DNA of 64,000 nucleotides from Nectonema munidae (GCA_030549495.1 JAUIRK010000097.1:1684501-1748500), one strand, 5' to 3'. Positions 1 through 13,474 are shown, counted from the first letter of the stretch. Numbers and translations: made by a program. The notes: a model not told the origin generated them from the sequence alone.

Positions 1-945
1 TATTCAAACACAAAGAAATTACACAACTAAATATGCAAAACAAGCTCCAGCACGGCAGTCGATTCGCAATCGGCATAAACAGTTTATGGAAACTGGAACG
101 TTGTTACATAAACCGAAAAGTGGAAGGCCAAGAATTTCTGAAGAAGACATCGAGCGTATTCGTCAATCATTTATTCGGAACCCAAATAAGTCCACCAGCA
201 CTGCTTCTATTCAGCTGCAATTAGCAAGATTAACAATTGATAAAGTTCTTCATAACAATTTGAGGCTTTATGCGTACAAAATTCAATCATTGAAAGCACT
301 AAACCCGATGACAAACCGAAGCGAAAAGAATTTGCTCTTAACATTTTGAAAAAAATCGAAGAGAATGGTGACTTTCTCAACCTCATTTGCTTTAGCGATG
401 AAGCAACTTTTCGTGTGTCTGGAAAGCTTAACAAACATAATGCAAGAATTTGGGAAATTGAAAACCCACACGTTATTAGAGAACAAGAATGTGACAGCCC
501 AAAGGTTAATATGTTGTGCCGACTTTTGTGTAACAAAGTTATTGGACCATTTTTCTTTGAGGAAAATATAATAACAGCAAATATTTACCTTGATACGCTA
601 ACCGAATATGTGACACCACTATTAGAAGAATTCCAGCCACATATCTTCTTTCAGCAAGATCAAGCGCCGCCTCATTGGGGAATAGAATTCATGAATTTTT
701 GGATAAAAAAATTTCCTGCACGCTGGATTGGAAGAGATGGTCCCCGGATACCCTTGGATTTTTTCTTGTGGCGCTACGTGAAAGATGTTGGGTATCGCAC
801 CAAAGTAAAAGTCATAAGTGATAAGAAAGAATAACTGCTGCTGTGGAGACAATTGATAAAAAATGTTAAGAAGACGTGGACTGAAATAGAATATCGTTTT
901 AGATGTCCTCCGTGCTACAAATAGGGCTCATAAAGAAATTTATTA
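1..945 (+). mobile_element. Mariner-like transposon relic (DUF4817-type transposase), cut by window edge
   Basis: Degenerate transposase in three pieces. An N-terminal helix-turn-helix part (33-349: FMETGTLLHKPKSGRPRISE, then NKSTSTASIQLQLARLTIDK) is followed, after a frame change near 346, by the catalytic part (LICFSDEATFRVSGKLNKHN; PHIFFQQDQAPPHWGIEF). The D of FSDEA and the D of QQDQAPPH are kept. The stretch that should hold the third catalytic Asp (RSPDLTP in relatives) is lost between GRDGPRIP and LDFFLWRYV. A C-terminal remnant (ITAAVETIDKK) runs on in another frame to about 945. The element is dead; the left end lies outside the window. Confidence 0.85.
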
Positions 946-2530
946 ATGCGTTGAATAAAAACTTGACTATTTAAACTTAAATTGACTTATTTAATTTGAT
1001 TACCTAATTTTGATTGACTATATACTTGACATTATTTAAACATATTTTTTAAATTGTCAATCCCAGAAAAAGCAGAAGGCATTTCCTGATTTGATATAAA
1101 AGTCATTAAAAAGATTTAGTCATTTAAAACTAAGGAGAAATTGGATGAAAGCGGTTTAACTCTAGAATTTATTGGCGAATAAGGATGGGATCAAATAAGT
1201 TAAAAGTATTCTCTATCTCTTTAATCTCATAATAGGAGTTACGCGACTAGAATTTGTGTTTAAGACGAATGATAACAACAATTTCTTTGATTAAAAAAGT
1301 TTTTTGGATACAAACACTGCAAAAATGGAAATATACTTATTCATCTCAAATAAATATACAAAGATGAATGTGGCGAGAAAGTGACTTACTATGCCTGTAT
1401 ATACTTTTTCTCACATTTTGGCACCGATAAAGGATCGCGGTAAAAACGAAGTGTGCATTATTGCTCCAATCGTTGTTTCATTTATAGGTAAACTTCAATT
1501 TCTCTTTCATTAATTCTAGGTCAAGAATATTCGATTTAAATTCTCATCATCTATCATTCATTCTAATGAGATCCTGTCATATACATCCAAGCCATTCAGA
1601 GAATACTATAATCACATTTCACTTTAAAAGAATATACGAATACACAATATATAATAATACACGTATATATATATATGTCTGTCTGTGTAATTACTATTGA
1701 TTACTACGATTATCCTATTTACTTCTTGAATAGCTGATGTTTTGGCAACCATTTATGCTGAAACAAAAATCCAAAATACTTCCTTAACATTTATTTATAT
1801 TTGAACAAGGATTAAGACTACGATTTATATAGGGATTTTGGTAGTGGCGTAACAAGAGGGAGGGCCAAGCAGGATCCACAGTGTATTTGTATATATTATA
1901 TCATTTGCAAAACAATTAATATGGACATTAAAATTGTAATAATGGGTGCTCTACAGTTTGTCTTTTTATTTTGCATTCAAACATACGCGTAGTATATATA
2001 ATAATTATTAAGTTTTGCGCGTTTTGAGCATCATTATAACTTTTAAAATGGCCACCCGTGTCGCTTGGTCCGCTACTGCATTTTAACAATGATTTTTTTT
2101 TCATTTATGATGACACAAGAAATGAAAATCGGCTGCATTACCTATTTAAAATTCCCTTGAAATAGAAAGAAGACAATTTACCCTGAAAATTCTGATCCTA
2201 ATGGCGTTAAACAAACATTTATTTTTAGAATTTATGAAACTTTAATCTTAATATTAACTTAGTGCAGTAAGTGTAGGCTTTCAAATGCGAACTAGTCTCT
2301 TTTATTTTTCTATTTTTTTAATATGCTGGGAAATGTCATTCTTGTAACTTTATACCTGTGAAACTTGTGCATTTTGCCTCATTACAAGAGCGAAGTGGTC
2401 TTTTCTGAAATTTTACGCCCTATAAATATATTTGTGATTTATCGATTTGAAATATTATGCTCATACCGATTAAATAGTTATAGATAAAAATAAATTCTTT
2501 GCAGATGAACTTTACAAAAATGTGTCTGAA
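946..2530. other. AT-rich stretch, nothing recognised
   Basis: Short frames only; a TA-rich microsatellite lies near 1665. No gene, RNA or repeat could be supported. Confidence 0.6.
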
Positions 2531-3116
2531 AACAGAGCTGGCGAAACTATGGCCTTCGGGCCGCATGCGACCCTTCAAGTGTATTTATGCGGCCCCCTGA
2601 GATAAAGTTATTTAATCTCATTCACCTTTATTTCAATATTATTGAAGCAAAAAAAATATTAAAAACGGAAAATTTTAGATATTCAAATATCACGATCACA
2701 ATACAGTTCACACTATTTTCACCAAAATGGCTACTTTTTTTCTCCTGTTTTATTTTAACATTTCAGATCGCGTATTAAAATTTAAAGATGATAGTTACTT
2801 TTGATTTATATTTATTGTTTCAAGTGTATAATAAATGTGAATTTGGTATTTTTGAAAGAAGTTTTATAATTAACAATATGATTACATTTTTTTACAGTTG
2901 TTTTCTTACAGAAGTTCAAATAATTTACCTTAAAAATTAAGATTTTGATGAAGAAAATAAATCGCTTTATTATATGATAAAAAGGTTAATCAATAAAATT
3001 TCAAATATTAGCAAAGAATATATTGTTCGATTCTTCAAAACCCATTTCAAGTCCATTTTACTTTACCATACCGGCCTTTAAAGGCCCTAGTCTAAAAGAT
3101 TCAGACTGCAGTAAAA
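2531..3116. mobile_element. Non-autonomous hAT-like element (CAGAGCTGGC end)
   Basis: It starts CAGAGCTGGCGAAACTATGG with a GC-rich ggccttcgggccgcatgcg block, typical of hAT ends that read 'CAG..GGC..AAACT..GGCC'. It closes with ggcctttaaaggccctagtc and GACTGC. The interior is AT-rich without coding. The terminal repeats match only partly and no clear 8-bp target duplication is visible. Confidence 0.45.
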
Positions 3117-5203
3117 TTGAAAAAAAAACTGAATTGATGTTTCAAAAATAAGCAAGATTTTGCTTTTTTTTTATTTATCAATAATATATTTTTATCTCAT
3201 TTCTTATTAAAATCTTTATTTGACTGTTGGAGGAAAGGGATGTAAAATTCCGCCACCTCTTTGCCTTCTTGCTAGAATAATGTATACATAAAAACATATG
3301 TTTATCAAGAAAACTTTTAATATAATTATTAGAATTAATCAAATTTTATTTATTTATTAATTTTGTGTTGTTTACAGTTACACTTTTTAGTAGTTTACGT
3401 TAGCATTTATTGATTTTATTTATATTTTTATGGGTTAAGACGTGGAAGCTGGCTTGACTAGACTTTTGGTGATTCTGTTAGCTATTCTTATTTAATTATG
3501 CTTTTTTTGGTTTACATTCTTTCAAATTAGTCACTATACTTCTTTTACTATATAACACGGAAGCGAATACATCAGGTCAATTTTTTTTATTCTGTATTGA
3601 TTTCTATATTGTTGATTTGTCAAAAATAATATCATCAAGTGAAAAAAATAGACAAAAAACAAAAAATTGGGTATAAAAAAATTGGAAAGATAAAAAATCA
3701 GACTCTATAAAAAATTTTCTCAATTTTTTTAAAAAAATTAAAAAAAAATTTGGGATTAATTTTCACTATTCTGTGTTCGATAAAACGATTTATCAAAAAT
3801 TTTTAGCATTAATTGAAAAAAATTTGCATAAAACAAAAAATGAGAGGACAACAAAATTTCTCGAGGATGCATCCCACTTTTCAGTAGAACTTTGGTCACC
3901 GGATTTAATAAGCCATGTCTACTTTTTTTGAAAGAGTAAATATTTTCTGATTTAAAGACATTAACGTTAATTTAAGGTTTCCGATTAGATAGTGGATTGT
4001 TTGCACGATGACAAAAGTGTTTTCCTTATCTCCTAAATAGAGACAAGTGGGTGTACGCCAGTTATGACACTTTCCGTGATTAACGAATTATTATTATCTC
4101 ATGAGGAATTTCACGAGCAGTGAAAGGATGACGAGGTAGCTTGATCCTAATAGGAGGAGAACAGGTCACGTATCCATAATATCTATTTCAAAAAAGCGCT
4201 TACACACTCCTATCTGCTTCTTGCCACTTTAATAATAATAATCAAATGCACAGAAATTTCACCTGGATACGACGCGCAGAAGTCAGCATAACTTTTGCTT
4301 GAAAACAAGAGTAAGAGTTCAAGCTCTCTCTCTCTCTCTCGTCCTGCATATGATTAACTTAGAAAGTGTGTTCGTGTGTGTGTCATCCTCCCTCCAGCAC
4401 TGTTACTAATGAAAATTTGCTCTCATGGTACCTATACCTTTATCAAAGTGCCGTCATTAGTTAGCTACACGGAGAAAACAAATTCGTTAACGTTACCAAT
4501 TTAGGTAACAAAGTTTGCTGTGCCTATATCTACCAACCAAATTCGTAAACTTTACTTTGATATCTAACAATTGTTGAGCGAACAGACTCTCATCCAAATA
4601 ATGGATAATTCAAAATTGAATAATCCAAAAATTATACCCCTTAGAATTTAGTTAAGGCGTCGCCAAAAATTTCTTGAAATATATTAAAATATTCAGTTAA
4701 GGAAACTAGAAAATACTATAGTAACGGTATATTTAAAATAGCAATAATTTTTGAGGGGGTCATACAATACTATTAACAAAAAAGTAAAGCTTTAAACCTA
4801 TTTAGTACAAATGTTTCCAATACAATACCAATTTTATCTAAATATAGATATTTTAATTTGAAGTGAGAATTAAAACAATATTATCATATGCGACATTTGA
4901 AAGTATAGTTTGTACATGATCGACCAATAATTTTCTAACATTCAATGCAAATCTTTTGGGATATGTTTTTTCCAAAAGCATATTTTACTCATTTTTGGCT
5001 GATAAAATTTTCATCAAACATTTTGACGAACTTTTTTAAAAAAAAGTTTAGAGATTTTCCTTTATTTCGTTCTTCTTTACATAACTAAACTAAATATTTG
5101 ATAATAAAAAATTGATAATTTGAACAATTTAAATTTTGATCTATAAATTTGATTAATTTAACTGCGAACTATTTTTATAGTTTATTAAAAGTTAAAAGTA
5201 GTA
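3117..5203. other. AT-rich stretch with simple repeats
   Basis: Holds a (TC)n run at about 4324-4340 and a (GT)n run at about 4370-4382. Small ctacacgga-type sequence at 4465 with ttcgttaacgttacc may be a MITE remnant. No coding. Confidence 0.5.
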
Positions 5204-5335
5204 GGGTTTTTTCATTGAAAGGGCACAATTGCGTCACTTGTATCGAACTATGAGGAAAGTAGGCTTAATGCTTGTTCGAACCAGAGACCTTGAGTTATCA
5301 AAACCCAGTACCTAACCGACCTTGCTCACAAAAGA
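5204..5335 (-). repeat. tRNA-derived SINE copy 1
   Basis: Minus-strand copy: a tRNA-like head with GGTCGGTTAGGTACTGGG (box A region) and CTGGTTCGAAC (box B), then the family tail TCATAGTTCGATACAAG and GCAATTGTGCCCTTTCAATG. The same head-tail order recurs at 5898, 12355, 21025 and 49815. Confidence 0.7.
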
Positions 5336-5478
5336 AATCATGGATCAAACTTAGTTAATTTAAATTGATGCTATAGGTATCAACTCATTTAGTACCAATG
5401 TTCCAAAGGAAACGCAGACGAAAGAGTTTTTTCTTTCATTTCTCTTTTCTACTATCTTACACTTCTAATTACATTCAG

Positions 5479-5872
5479 TGTTGCAGATTTACGGATTTTG
5501 GTAGGGAAAATTTTCTACGGACAGATTTAGGACAGATTTTTGTTCACTCGGTTTTTGAAAAATAAAATATTATTTTTTTTAATTTCACGATTCAATTAAT
5601 TAGTTTCAGCATAATTGAAATTATGATTTACGTTAGCCAGAAGCAAAGGGGAAAGGCATAAACTGAAATCCCCAAAATGATAACAATTTTGGAATCTTGG
5701 AGTTTTCTCGAACTGGTTGAGAGCTTTTTTTCTCTATTTTTGTGAAAAAAATTAGGTGTTACCTCCCACAGAAAACTTTTCCTTGCTAAAGCCTTGTTCT
5801 ACGGATTTCTACGAATTTTTTTCGATGATTTTCAGGATATTTGTTTTTTTTGACTGGCAACATTGCATTTGT
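5479..5872. mobile_element. MITE with CAGTGTTGCCAG-type terminal repeats, copy 1
   Basis: Begins CAGTGTTGCAGATTTACGG and ends CTGGCAACATTG, the inverted complement. The interior matches the copy at 25572-26088 base by base over long stretches (ttagccagaagcaaagg, gttgagagctttttttctc, aaaacttttccttgct). No coding. The end sequence is hAT-like. Confidence 0.7.
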
Positions 5873-5897
5873 CTTTCTTGCCATGAATTTATTACTA

Positions 5898-6012
5898 GGT
5901 TAGTTACTAGGCTTCGATAACTCAAGTCCTTTGGTTCGATCCCGCAGTCAGCCTCATACCTTCATAATTCGATACAAGCCGCGCAATTGTGCCTTCTCGA
6001 TGAAAACAGCAA
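5898..6012 (+). repeat. tRNA-derived SINE copy 2
   Basis: Plus-strand copy: GATAACTCAAGTCCTTTGG then TTCGATCC (box B) and the tail TTCATAATTCGATACAAGCC, GCGCAATTGTGCCTTCTCG, ATGAAAAC. It sits 25 bp after the CAGTGTTGCCAG MITE. Confidence 0.72.
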
Positions 6013-6680
6013 CGGTCCCTTATAGCTCAGAAATTTTAAAAATTTATTTTAATGTTATAAAAATCAACTTTGAAGAAGAATTAACACTAATCCTAGTTAT
6101 GACAGAAGCCCTTTACGACTTTTGGGATTGAATCGAATCAGATTCCTTATCTTTCTTTGCTTTGCAGAGGGATATAAAAAAGGTTTCTTTTATAAAAAAT
6201 AATAGAATGAGAACATTTTCGTTATGCTGCTTCACGCTTCATAAAAACTCTGATGTTTATCGTTTAAGCTTTTATCAATTTTTGGCATAAATGAATGACA
6301 TCTTGACAAAATGAAGACTAAATTGAGGCTAAAATCATTTTTTCATATTGAGTAGGCTTTTTAGAGACGTTTTTTAGAAGTGCGTTTATACAAACCAAAG
6401 AAAATAAACGATGTGACTTACGAAGGAAGCTTCATGAATGCTGTAGTAAAGAAGGAAAGTACGAAGTGGATGGAGTATGGTGTAAGGGAGAGGAGAAGGT
6501 AAGCGCTACGTGATTTAGATGAGTGCTTGACAGTCAAACAAAGCAATACAATAATTATGGTGAATTTCTCTGGAAATCGTCGTCGTGTTTATAATTTGTG
6601 ATGCCGTTATAATTTATGCGAGGCATGTTATATTTATGAAATTATATATTTAGTAATAATATTTATTATTATTATTCCAA
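6013..6680. other. Non-coding, nothing recognised
   Basis: No supported frame or repeat; 3' flank of piggyBac relic A. Confidence 0.5.
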
Positions 6681-8619
6681 ATGCCCAAGCTTCTAAAATT
6701 TAACATATTTTGGTCATTAGCTACAGCATACTCAAACCTTGAGGGCATTCATACGTTTTCCCTATTACTGAAGCATTTCTATCTTTATCTTTCCATTACA
6801 CCTCTTTGTATTTCCTCTCAAACAAAGCAAGTTCCTTCATTTGCCAAAAAATCGAAAGAGAATCTCACACTCCCTACTGCCTTTAAGAATGAGCAATTGA
6901 TAGTCAAGAGGATAGAAAGGAAAATTCACAAGCTGCTTTCCCAAAATATCTAAAAAAAAAAGTCTTCTTTTATAAGGGCAGTCCTTGTTCTTGTTTGTGA
7001 CTTCTGTGAATGAAATATAAGAGTTTAATGCAGATATGTCAATTATGTCGAAAAAGACAGACATTGCCCATCTATTTGTTTTTCTTGAAACCGTGTAATA
7101 AGATACTTTTCGGTGAAAACAATCCACTCCTCCTTTCGTGTTGTTATAATCAATTACTGCGAAGGGAAGTTTTTTCAGAGAGTCATCAATCTCTTTTACC
7201 ATGATGATATGTACTTTAATTTTTTAGGCATATGATACCATTGTAACTTTTTTATGAAATAAAAACAAGGAACTATATTCAGTTCTTTCTTTGGTAGAAG
7301 TAAAATTTTTGGGTATATGTGCTTTGTTTTTTCTCGTTGTACCTATAGATGTAATGTTTTTTCGAGTAACTTTTCAGCTAAAGATAATGGAGTAAAGTAG
7401 TTATCGAATGTAATGTCATGCGCTTTGAGACCATTCGATAACTCTAATACGTTTTCAGCTAGGTTTTTTTCAATAGAATCACAATTTTTACCCAGGTAAG
7501 GTTTCAGCCTCCAAACTTAGGGAGATTGAGCATCGCATATAGCCCAAAACTTTATACTGTACTTTGCAGGTTTCTGAGGCATATATTGCCTGAATGGTGC
7601 TCTACCATAAAATCCTCTGAGTTGCTCATCAATTGTTGTGAAAAAGTTCAGATTTTATGGCTTTTTAAGAGTTGGAGACCAATTTTCCGAAAGGTTTCGA
7701 CAAGCTGCAAACTTGTCGTTTTCTTTCCGTGCATTTCTTGACTTTGCATCATCAAATCTCATTGTTGAGCACAGTTATTCAAATCGATGACGTGTTTGTG
7801 TAGCGGCAAAAATTGGTCTGCCATTTTAATTACTCCATAAATTTTTTTATTTTTAAAACCCAAGAAGAATCAACAAACCAAAAAAAGCATTAAACTCTAC
7901 TAAATCTAAGCTCTTTGACTTTTCACCGTATTTTTCTTCACCTTTTTGATTAGTTATGTTTATGATTAAATTTATAACAACAGGAGGAAAAAACAAAGAA
8001 AAAGAAGAAACTTCATTATCGATTCCAGCAATTGCATATTTTGTTGGTCCTGGTTGGTGATTTACTATATTGAAAGAATTTACTCTACTTGATTTTTCTA
8101 AGTAATCATGATTCCATTCTATTTTTTCATCTTTAGAAAAACATGAAGAGTTAGTTTTATCAAAAGACTCAAAACTATCTTCTGAAGATGATGACTCCAA
8201 ATAGAAAGATGATCGTAACTTTCTGAAGAACTTTCAGAATTTGAGCTACTTGAATCACTATTCCTATAAATTATTTTTGATTTGGGAATGCGTAAAATAT
8301 TCGACATTTTAAAAATTAGAACCTAAAAAATAAATTAAATATTGAATAAATTATACAAATAGTTTTTATATTCAAATTTTTGTAATTTTTTATTTTTAGT
8401 AATTACATTTTATATGTAAAAAACCTGGATCCAAATGGACCGGTAGGGGTTTTTTGCATCGGATAAAATATAACTTTTCAAGCTTAAAAACTTGAGGAAC
8501 ATTGCTTTATGATAGAAAAAGCAAAGTCTGAAAGTCCCTAAAAATTTCAGAATAAAACTCAAACATACAAGTGATTTAATTTTGATTGGGTCCAAATGGA
8601 CCCAAAGGGGTAGTATGAG
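6681..8619 (-). mobile_element. piggyBac relic A
   Basis: Minus-strand piggyBac (DDE_Tnp_1_7) pieces. N-terminal part at 7853-8307 (Ser/acid-rich start, then KSLDLVEFNAFFGLLILLGF). C-terminal part at 6837-7202 (AVIDYNNTKGGVDCFHRKVS, YTVSRKTNRWAMSVFF). The region between (7203-7852) is the decayed catalytic core with many stops. The 5' end is set by TTAA at 8620-8623, with the subterminal motif GGGTCCAAATGGACCC; a second TCCAAATGGACC lies near 8430. The 3' end was not located. Not functional. Confidence 0.85.
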
Positions 8620-8623
8620 TTAA

Positions 8624-10370
8624 CAAAATTTTCTTCAATTAAAGAAATCTTTCAGAAACTTATCCAGAGCAAGCTGAAACAGGCAGCTTAAATATTAGTT
8701 AGCTTTAATTTATTAGTTAAGAAAATAAAGAGTAATTTCTTGGTCATATAATAGTGAACATCAGCCATTTTGTGAACTAAAGCAAAAAGATATTAAATTG
8801 ACTTTGTCAGTATCATACCTAAAATCTTAACATTTTCAATACGATGTAATGAAACAGCTCAAAGTTAATAAAAATTATTTTCGAAAGACAGATTTGAAAG
8901 TGTTTCAGCCATTTTTAAATTTGTTCAACAAGAATTGCTCCAAATATTATTTAATTATTTTATTCATTGCTGTAGAATTAAAGAGCATCAATGATGATTA
9001 CACAAGCAAGATAAAGGATATATCATTTTTAACATGCAATCTCTTCATCCGACTCACAAAGCTGCCTATTAGCCATTTTTCAGGATAAGGATATATCATT
9101 TTTAACATGCAATCTCTTCATCCGACTCACAAAGCTGCCTATTAGCCATTTTTCAGGCTACACGGAAACTCAAAGATCTAGGATAAATCAAATATACTTA
9201 AAAACTTTTAGATGAGCGTAAATATAGTTTTACGTTTTTCACACATCCTTTATTTACATTTGTTTTGAGTGAGCATTACAATGTTGTTGATGTTGACTGT
9301 AGAGAGTGTCTTAAGCTTTATTTATCTTCTACCTTATATATGACATAGAAAAAGGGAGGGGGGGGGGGGATGTGCAAACTAATGCAAAAGAAGAAAAGCT
9401 AAACAATCGTCTACACAAATTGCACACTCTGTGTGAGAATACAAAGCAAATATTTGCGAAAGAGGCGCAAATGAAATGTTTAACAACTCGGAAATAAATG
9501 CTTCCATCCACCCTCCTCTACACAACCACCACAACAACAACAAACTGAAAGTAAAAATAAATGGAACACACGCTTTCTTATTTGCAAGCACATGCACGTT
9601 AAAAACAGTGCAGAGATGCACATATGGATATTGTCATAATTTCTCTTTCTTTCGGATAAATATAATAGTATTAATAAAAGCAATGAGTTAAAAAGGTTAA
9701 TCAGAATATTATCAAATAAAAATGCTTTTGAAAGGCGTTATAACACAAATTTATTTAATTTTATTTTGAAAAGTAATTTAAATTTTTTCCAAATTTCTAT
9801 TTTTGTCTTTGAAAATGCTTCTCACTACCACCTTTTCTTTCCATCTTATGCATAATGTGTCACAAATTGAAATAAATTCTGGATGAACCTCAAAATTTGA
9901 ATCCATTTTCAAGAGTGTCGTCTTTGTTTGAGTTGGGTGTGGTAAAGAGGTTACATTCAATCTTTTCTCATCTTGAAATATAGTTATAAATAAAATGACC
10001 GTTATTTTTGCCTATATAAAGTTGTGCGTAGCATTGGGTATTACAATATTACATCTTTTTATATAAATATGTAAATATTACATTTACAAGGCATTTGAAG
10101 TATTGTATCTGCGTGAAACAATTGGTTTGCGTGCCATATGTTGTCGATGCCTTTTCACGATACGAATCAAAAAGATGTGCGTCTGAAAGTGTTTTTAAAC
10201 GTGCCCAAAAAATTGCCAGGTGGATAAATGCAAGTTCAAAATTGACAGTGGGTGGAGATGATAGATTTTGACATTATGAAATCGGGACAAAAATGGTATT
10301 GAAACAAGTCAGGAACAAAAATGTGTATTTCTTACAAAATCGTTTTCTATTTTTGTATATTCAATCATTC
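8624..10370. other. Non-coding apart from the 73-bp duplication
   Basis: Contains a 12-base G-run near 9358-9369 and frames at 9329-9691 that overlap each other on both strands, a sign of chance openness. Nothing else supported. Confidence 0.5.
9014..9157. repeat. 73-bp tandem duplication
   Basis: Two head-to-tail units, each running from aaggatatatcatttttaac to ctattagccatttttcagg, about identical, so the duplication is recent. The right junction meets ctacacggaaactc, which resembles ctacacggagaaaac at 4465. Confidence 0.9.
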
Positions 10371-10495
10371 TTAACCCGTTAACGCCGAGTCGACTTTACA
10401 AAAATAAAATCGTCTGCGTTTATCAAAGCTCTTTAATACAAATCTTCTGCTTTACATTAGATATCGTCTGATTATTCTGGTAGTTAACGAGTTAA
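10371..10495. mobile_element. TTAA-flanked MITE, copy 1
   Basis: 125 bp with ends TTAACCCGTTAACG and (inverted) TTAACTCGTTAACT. The interior carries TCGTCTGCGTTT and TTAGATATCGTCTG. Copies at 11932 and 55749 share these. TTAA borders suggest a piggyBac-driven MITE. Confidence 0.75.
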
Positions 10496-11931
10496 CCTGA
10501 CGAATGTTCCCAAGGAAAACACAGACGAACTCTTACTTTCAAACGAATTCTTCAAAATGGGGTTTTTTAATGGAATTTAAAAAGAATTACTAAAGTTGTT
10601 TGCTTGGTTTGGTCCTAAATGGGATTTATAATAAGTAAGTAATTCTACATTTTGACTTTTTGAAGCTCTTTAGAGGACAGGTTAATTTTTCTACAATTTC
10701 AGACTTTTATATTCTATCCGAATTTCAGATCGAGTATTCTAAAACCGAGTTTTATGAGACCAAGTGGAAGATCAACAATTAGAATTGAGTTAAATTCCTT
10801 TATAATAAAATATTTATCATCTATCAGATGGCTGCCAACTATTTTTAGAAATATCTATATTTTCATTCAATTACTTAGATTATTATCGTCATCATTATAT
10901 AAAAAATATTTGTTAAAAATTTATAGCTAAAAATTTTTTATGTAATAAAACAAAATTTATTAACCTTCTAAGGCCAAATCATCATTTGCTTTTTTTAAAT
11001 GAAAACATACTTTGATAAATAGTTCAAATATGATTTTTAATTAAAAAAATTAATTTATTTGTCTTTAGCTAAAAAATTGACATTATTTAAGATAATTTGT
11101 TTTGTATTCTCTTGTATTTCGTTTAAATCTACAGTATTTAAATGCAAATAAAAAAACAAAATTATAAGTACGAAAATGTCTGCAGTTAGTTCTAATCACT
11201 GTAGAGTAGTTCTGTCAACTTCAAGTTGAGTTGGTAACCATTTGCTTTTGCAGTTGCGTAGAATTTTAAGCGAAGAATCACCACTATTTATCAGCTTGAA
11301 ACAACTTCATTGCACGAAAATAAAACAAGTTCAAAATCTAAATGAAATTAATAAATTCCTCTTCCTATATAATCTAGATTGACAGCTCTGTAATCAGATG
11401 AGAAATAAATTGTATATATGATATATATTTTAGAGTACCACATACCCCGCAAGCCCGCGGGGGTAAGTGGACACGCGAAAATAAGGTTAGCCGTAGGTAG
11501 ATAAGGAATGTTGCAAGTAGGAGAATTTTGAGAAGCGAATAACATTTAGATGTTTTTTCTATTTCTCAGGAATCAAATTGAAGTATTAAAAAGATTAAAA
11601 GATCAACCAGCAAACTTTATAAGCATCATTTACTATTAAAGTTCGGTTATGCCCAATTTGAGCGAAATAGAAGCATGAATGGGAAGAAGAATAATACATA
11701 ACACACATACTCACCCAATTTTTGCTGTCCTGGTTGTTTTGAATGAAGTTTATGGCTTCAAAATAGAAGGGGCATCATGGCTATAGCGTAGTGTTAGTTA
11801 CTGTGTGTGAGAATATAAATTTAAATGATATTAAATTAAAAAATATAAATAAAACTTTTTTCTACCTCATTAGATTATTGATACTTAATTTAAGGAAGAA
11901 GAATTTTACTTTTTCTTTATTTTAACGGGTT

Positions 11932-12051
11932 ATCGACCACAGTCGACATAACCAAAATGTGAATCGTCTGCGTTTATTAATGCTTTTTAATACAAATCTT
12001 CTGCTTTATTCTAGATATCGTCTGATTATTCTGGTCGTTAACTAAGATTAA
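11932..12051. mobile_element. TTAA-flanked MITE, copy 2
   Basis: Shares AATCGTCTGCGTTTATTAA, TACAAATCTTCTGCTTTA and AGATATCGTCTGATTATTCT with copy 1, about 1.5 kb away, in the same orientation. The ends are more eroded (TTAACGGGTTATCG). Confidence 0.7.
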
Positions 12052-12354
12052 AAAACTAAGTTAACTCTATCAACAAAGAAGTTTTATTTATTCAGTTTTT
12101 GCATCAACACATCATGCATCTTCCCATTTGATTTGAAATCTAATGTTAAAAAACGTCGCCATGTAAATTGGGGATTCAAAAAGGATTATTTTTAGTGTAA
12201 AATGATATTTTAATGTTTTTTAAGGAAGCTTTAAAAATTGTGTCAACTCTCCTATATTTATGTATTAAAGAAGAAAAATATAGTTTTGAAAAGTAGTTGT
12301 TTAGGAATTGATTACATTTTAAAAATAATATATGAAGTCTATTGTAAAGGTGCC

Positions 12355-12488
12355 GTTGGGTGTTTTCATTGAGAAGGCAATTGCGCCGCATGTATCGAAC
12401 TATGAGGAAAGTAGGCTTGATCCAGGATCGAACCCAAGACCTTGAGTTATAGAAAACCAGTATCTAACCAACCTTAATCACGCCTCCT
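12355..12488 (-). repeat. tRNA-derived SINE copy 3
   Basis: Minus-strand copy, close to copy 1: GATTAAGGTTGGTTAGATAC head, GGGTTCGATCCTGGATC box B region, GTAGGCTT..CTTTCCTCATAG, TTCGATACATGCGGCGCAA tail and TTCTCAATGAAAAC. Confidence 0.72.
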
Positions 12489-13365
12489 ATATAAGTTATG
12501 GGTTTAAATAATTAAAACTGAGAGACATTTAAAACTGATAGTAACTTTTGATAATATTGAGTATTATTATATACAGAAAAAAGAAGATCAAACAAATCGA
12601 TAATAACAATTAAAAAATTAAAATCTTTTTGAAAAACCGGGTTGTGGAGAAGATTTTTGGAAAAGAAGAATCGTAGCAGGTTTTTAAAAGAAATTAGAAT
12701 ATGAATTAATATATACAAACGTGTAGTCCGAGTTTTGTAAGTCAGATGTTTAACCCTTCGACTCCGCCCCCTGCAGAATCCTAATAAAAGTAATGTTTCG
12801 TTTGCACAATGGTCAGTCGGTGAGCTAATAGTCAGTCTACGCAAAAATTTACCTTAAGCTATGCGTGTAAAAAATTAATTTGCGAGACCTGCGGGTACCT
12901 ACATAATTAATTTGGGGGGAAGGGGGTACAAAAATTTTGCTCAGCAAGACTCTAGTATATTTAGATTTATTTTCTAACGATCATTCAACCAGAAAAAGAT
13001 CACGCGTTCTAAAAGTAACAGATAATAATGCCTCGATTTTCTAATAGTGTTTTGAAAGTGCAATTCATCCATGCATACTTACTTCACCATCATTTATAAA
13101 GTTAGACAGCGTACTTCAATGATGTATTAGCAGATACTTAGACACGCAAAAATGTTAATTTATATTTAAATCATGGTACAGGAAGCTTTGTGTTTGACAC
13201 TTGGATATTCATTTGAAAAATTTTTAATTGTAAAATCTGTATCTATTAGAGCATAGGATTATCCCAGCAGTAAAAGATGATGATGGAAAGTTTATTTGAG
13301 AAGTACTTTATTGTGGACATCATTAAAATTGGAATAAATAGTATGCTATTAAAACATAAAAATAA

Positions 13366-13371
13366 TTTATT
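13366..13371 (-). promoter_or_regulatory. Candidate poly(A) signal of PPP4R3
   Basis: AATAAA on the minus strand about 105 bases after the PPP4R3 stop codon, followed by T-rich sequence. It is the first canonical signal seen in the 3' flank; actual use is not shown. Confidence 0.45.
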
Positions 13372-13474
13372 AAGGAATATAAGCATACATACATATATTG
13401 CATGTAGTTGATTATCCTTCAATACGCATTTTGACTTCATCGTAAAATAGAGATGATAATTCTTCATACATTTT

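Larger units (their letters stand above)
10496..13365. other. Downstream flank of PPP4R3; only a MITE and a SINE recognised
   Basis: Outside the MITE (11932) and SINE (12355) no coding or RNA was seen. Confidence 0.5.

Noticed and set aside
4324-4382. CRISPR-like or satellite array
   Set aside because: Only short TC and GT microsatellites; no spaced repeats anywhere in this eukaryotic window.
9329-9691. Overlapping open frames on both strands
   Set aside because: Mutually overlapping short frames around low-complexity and repeat-like sequence; no protein-like motif or splice support.
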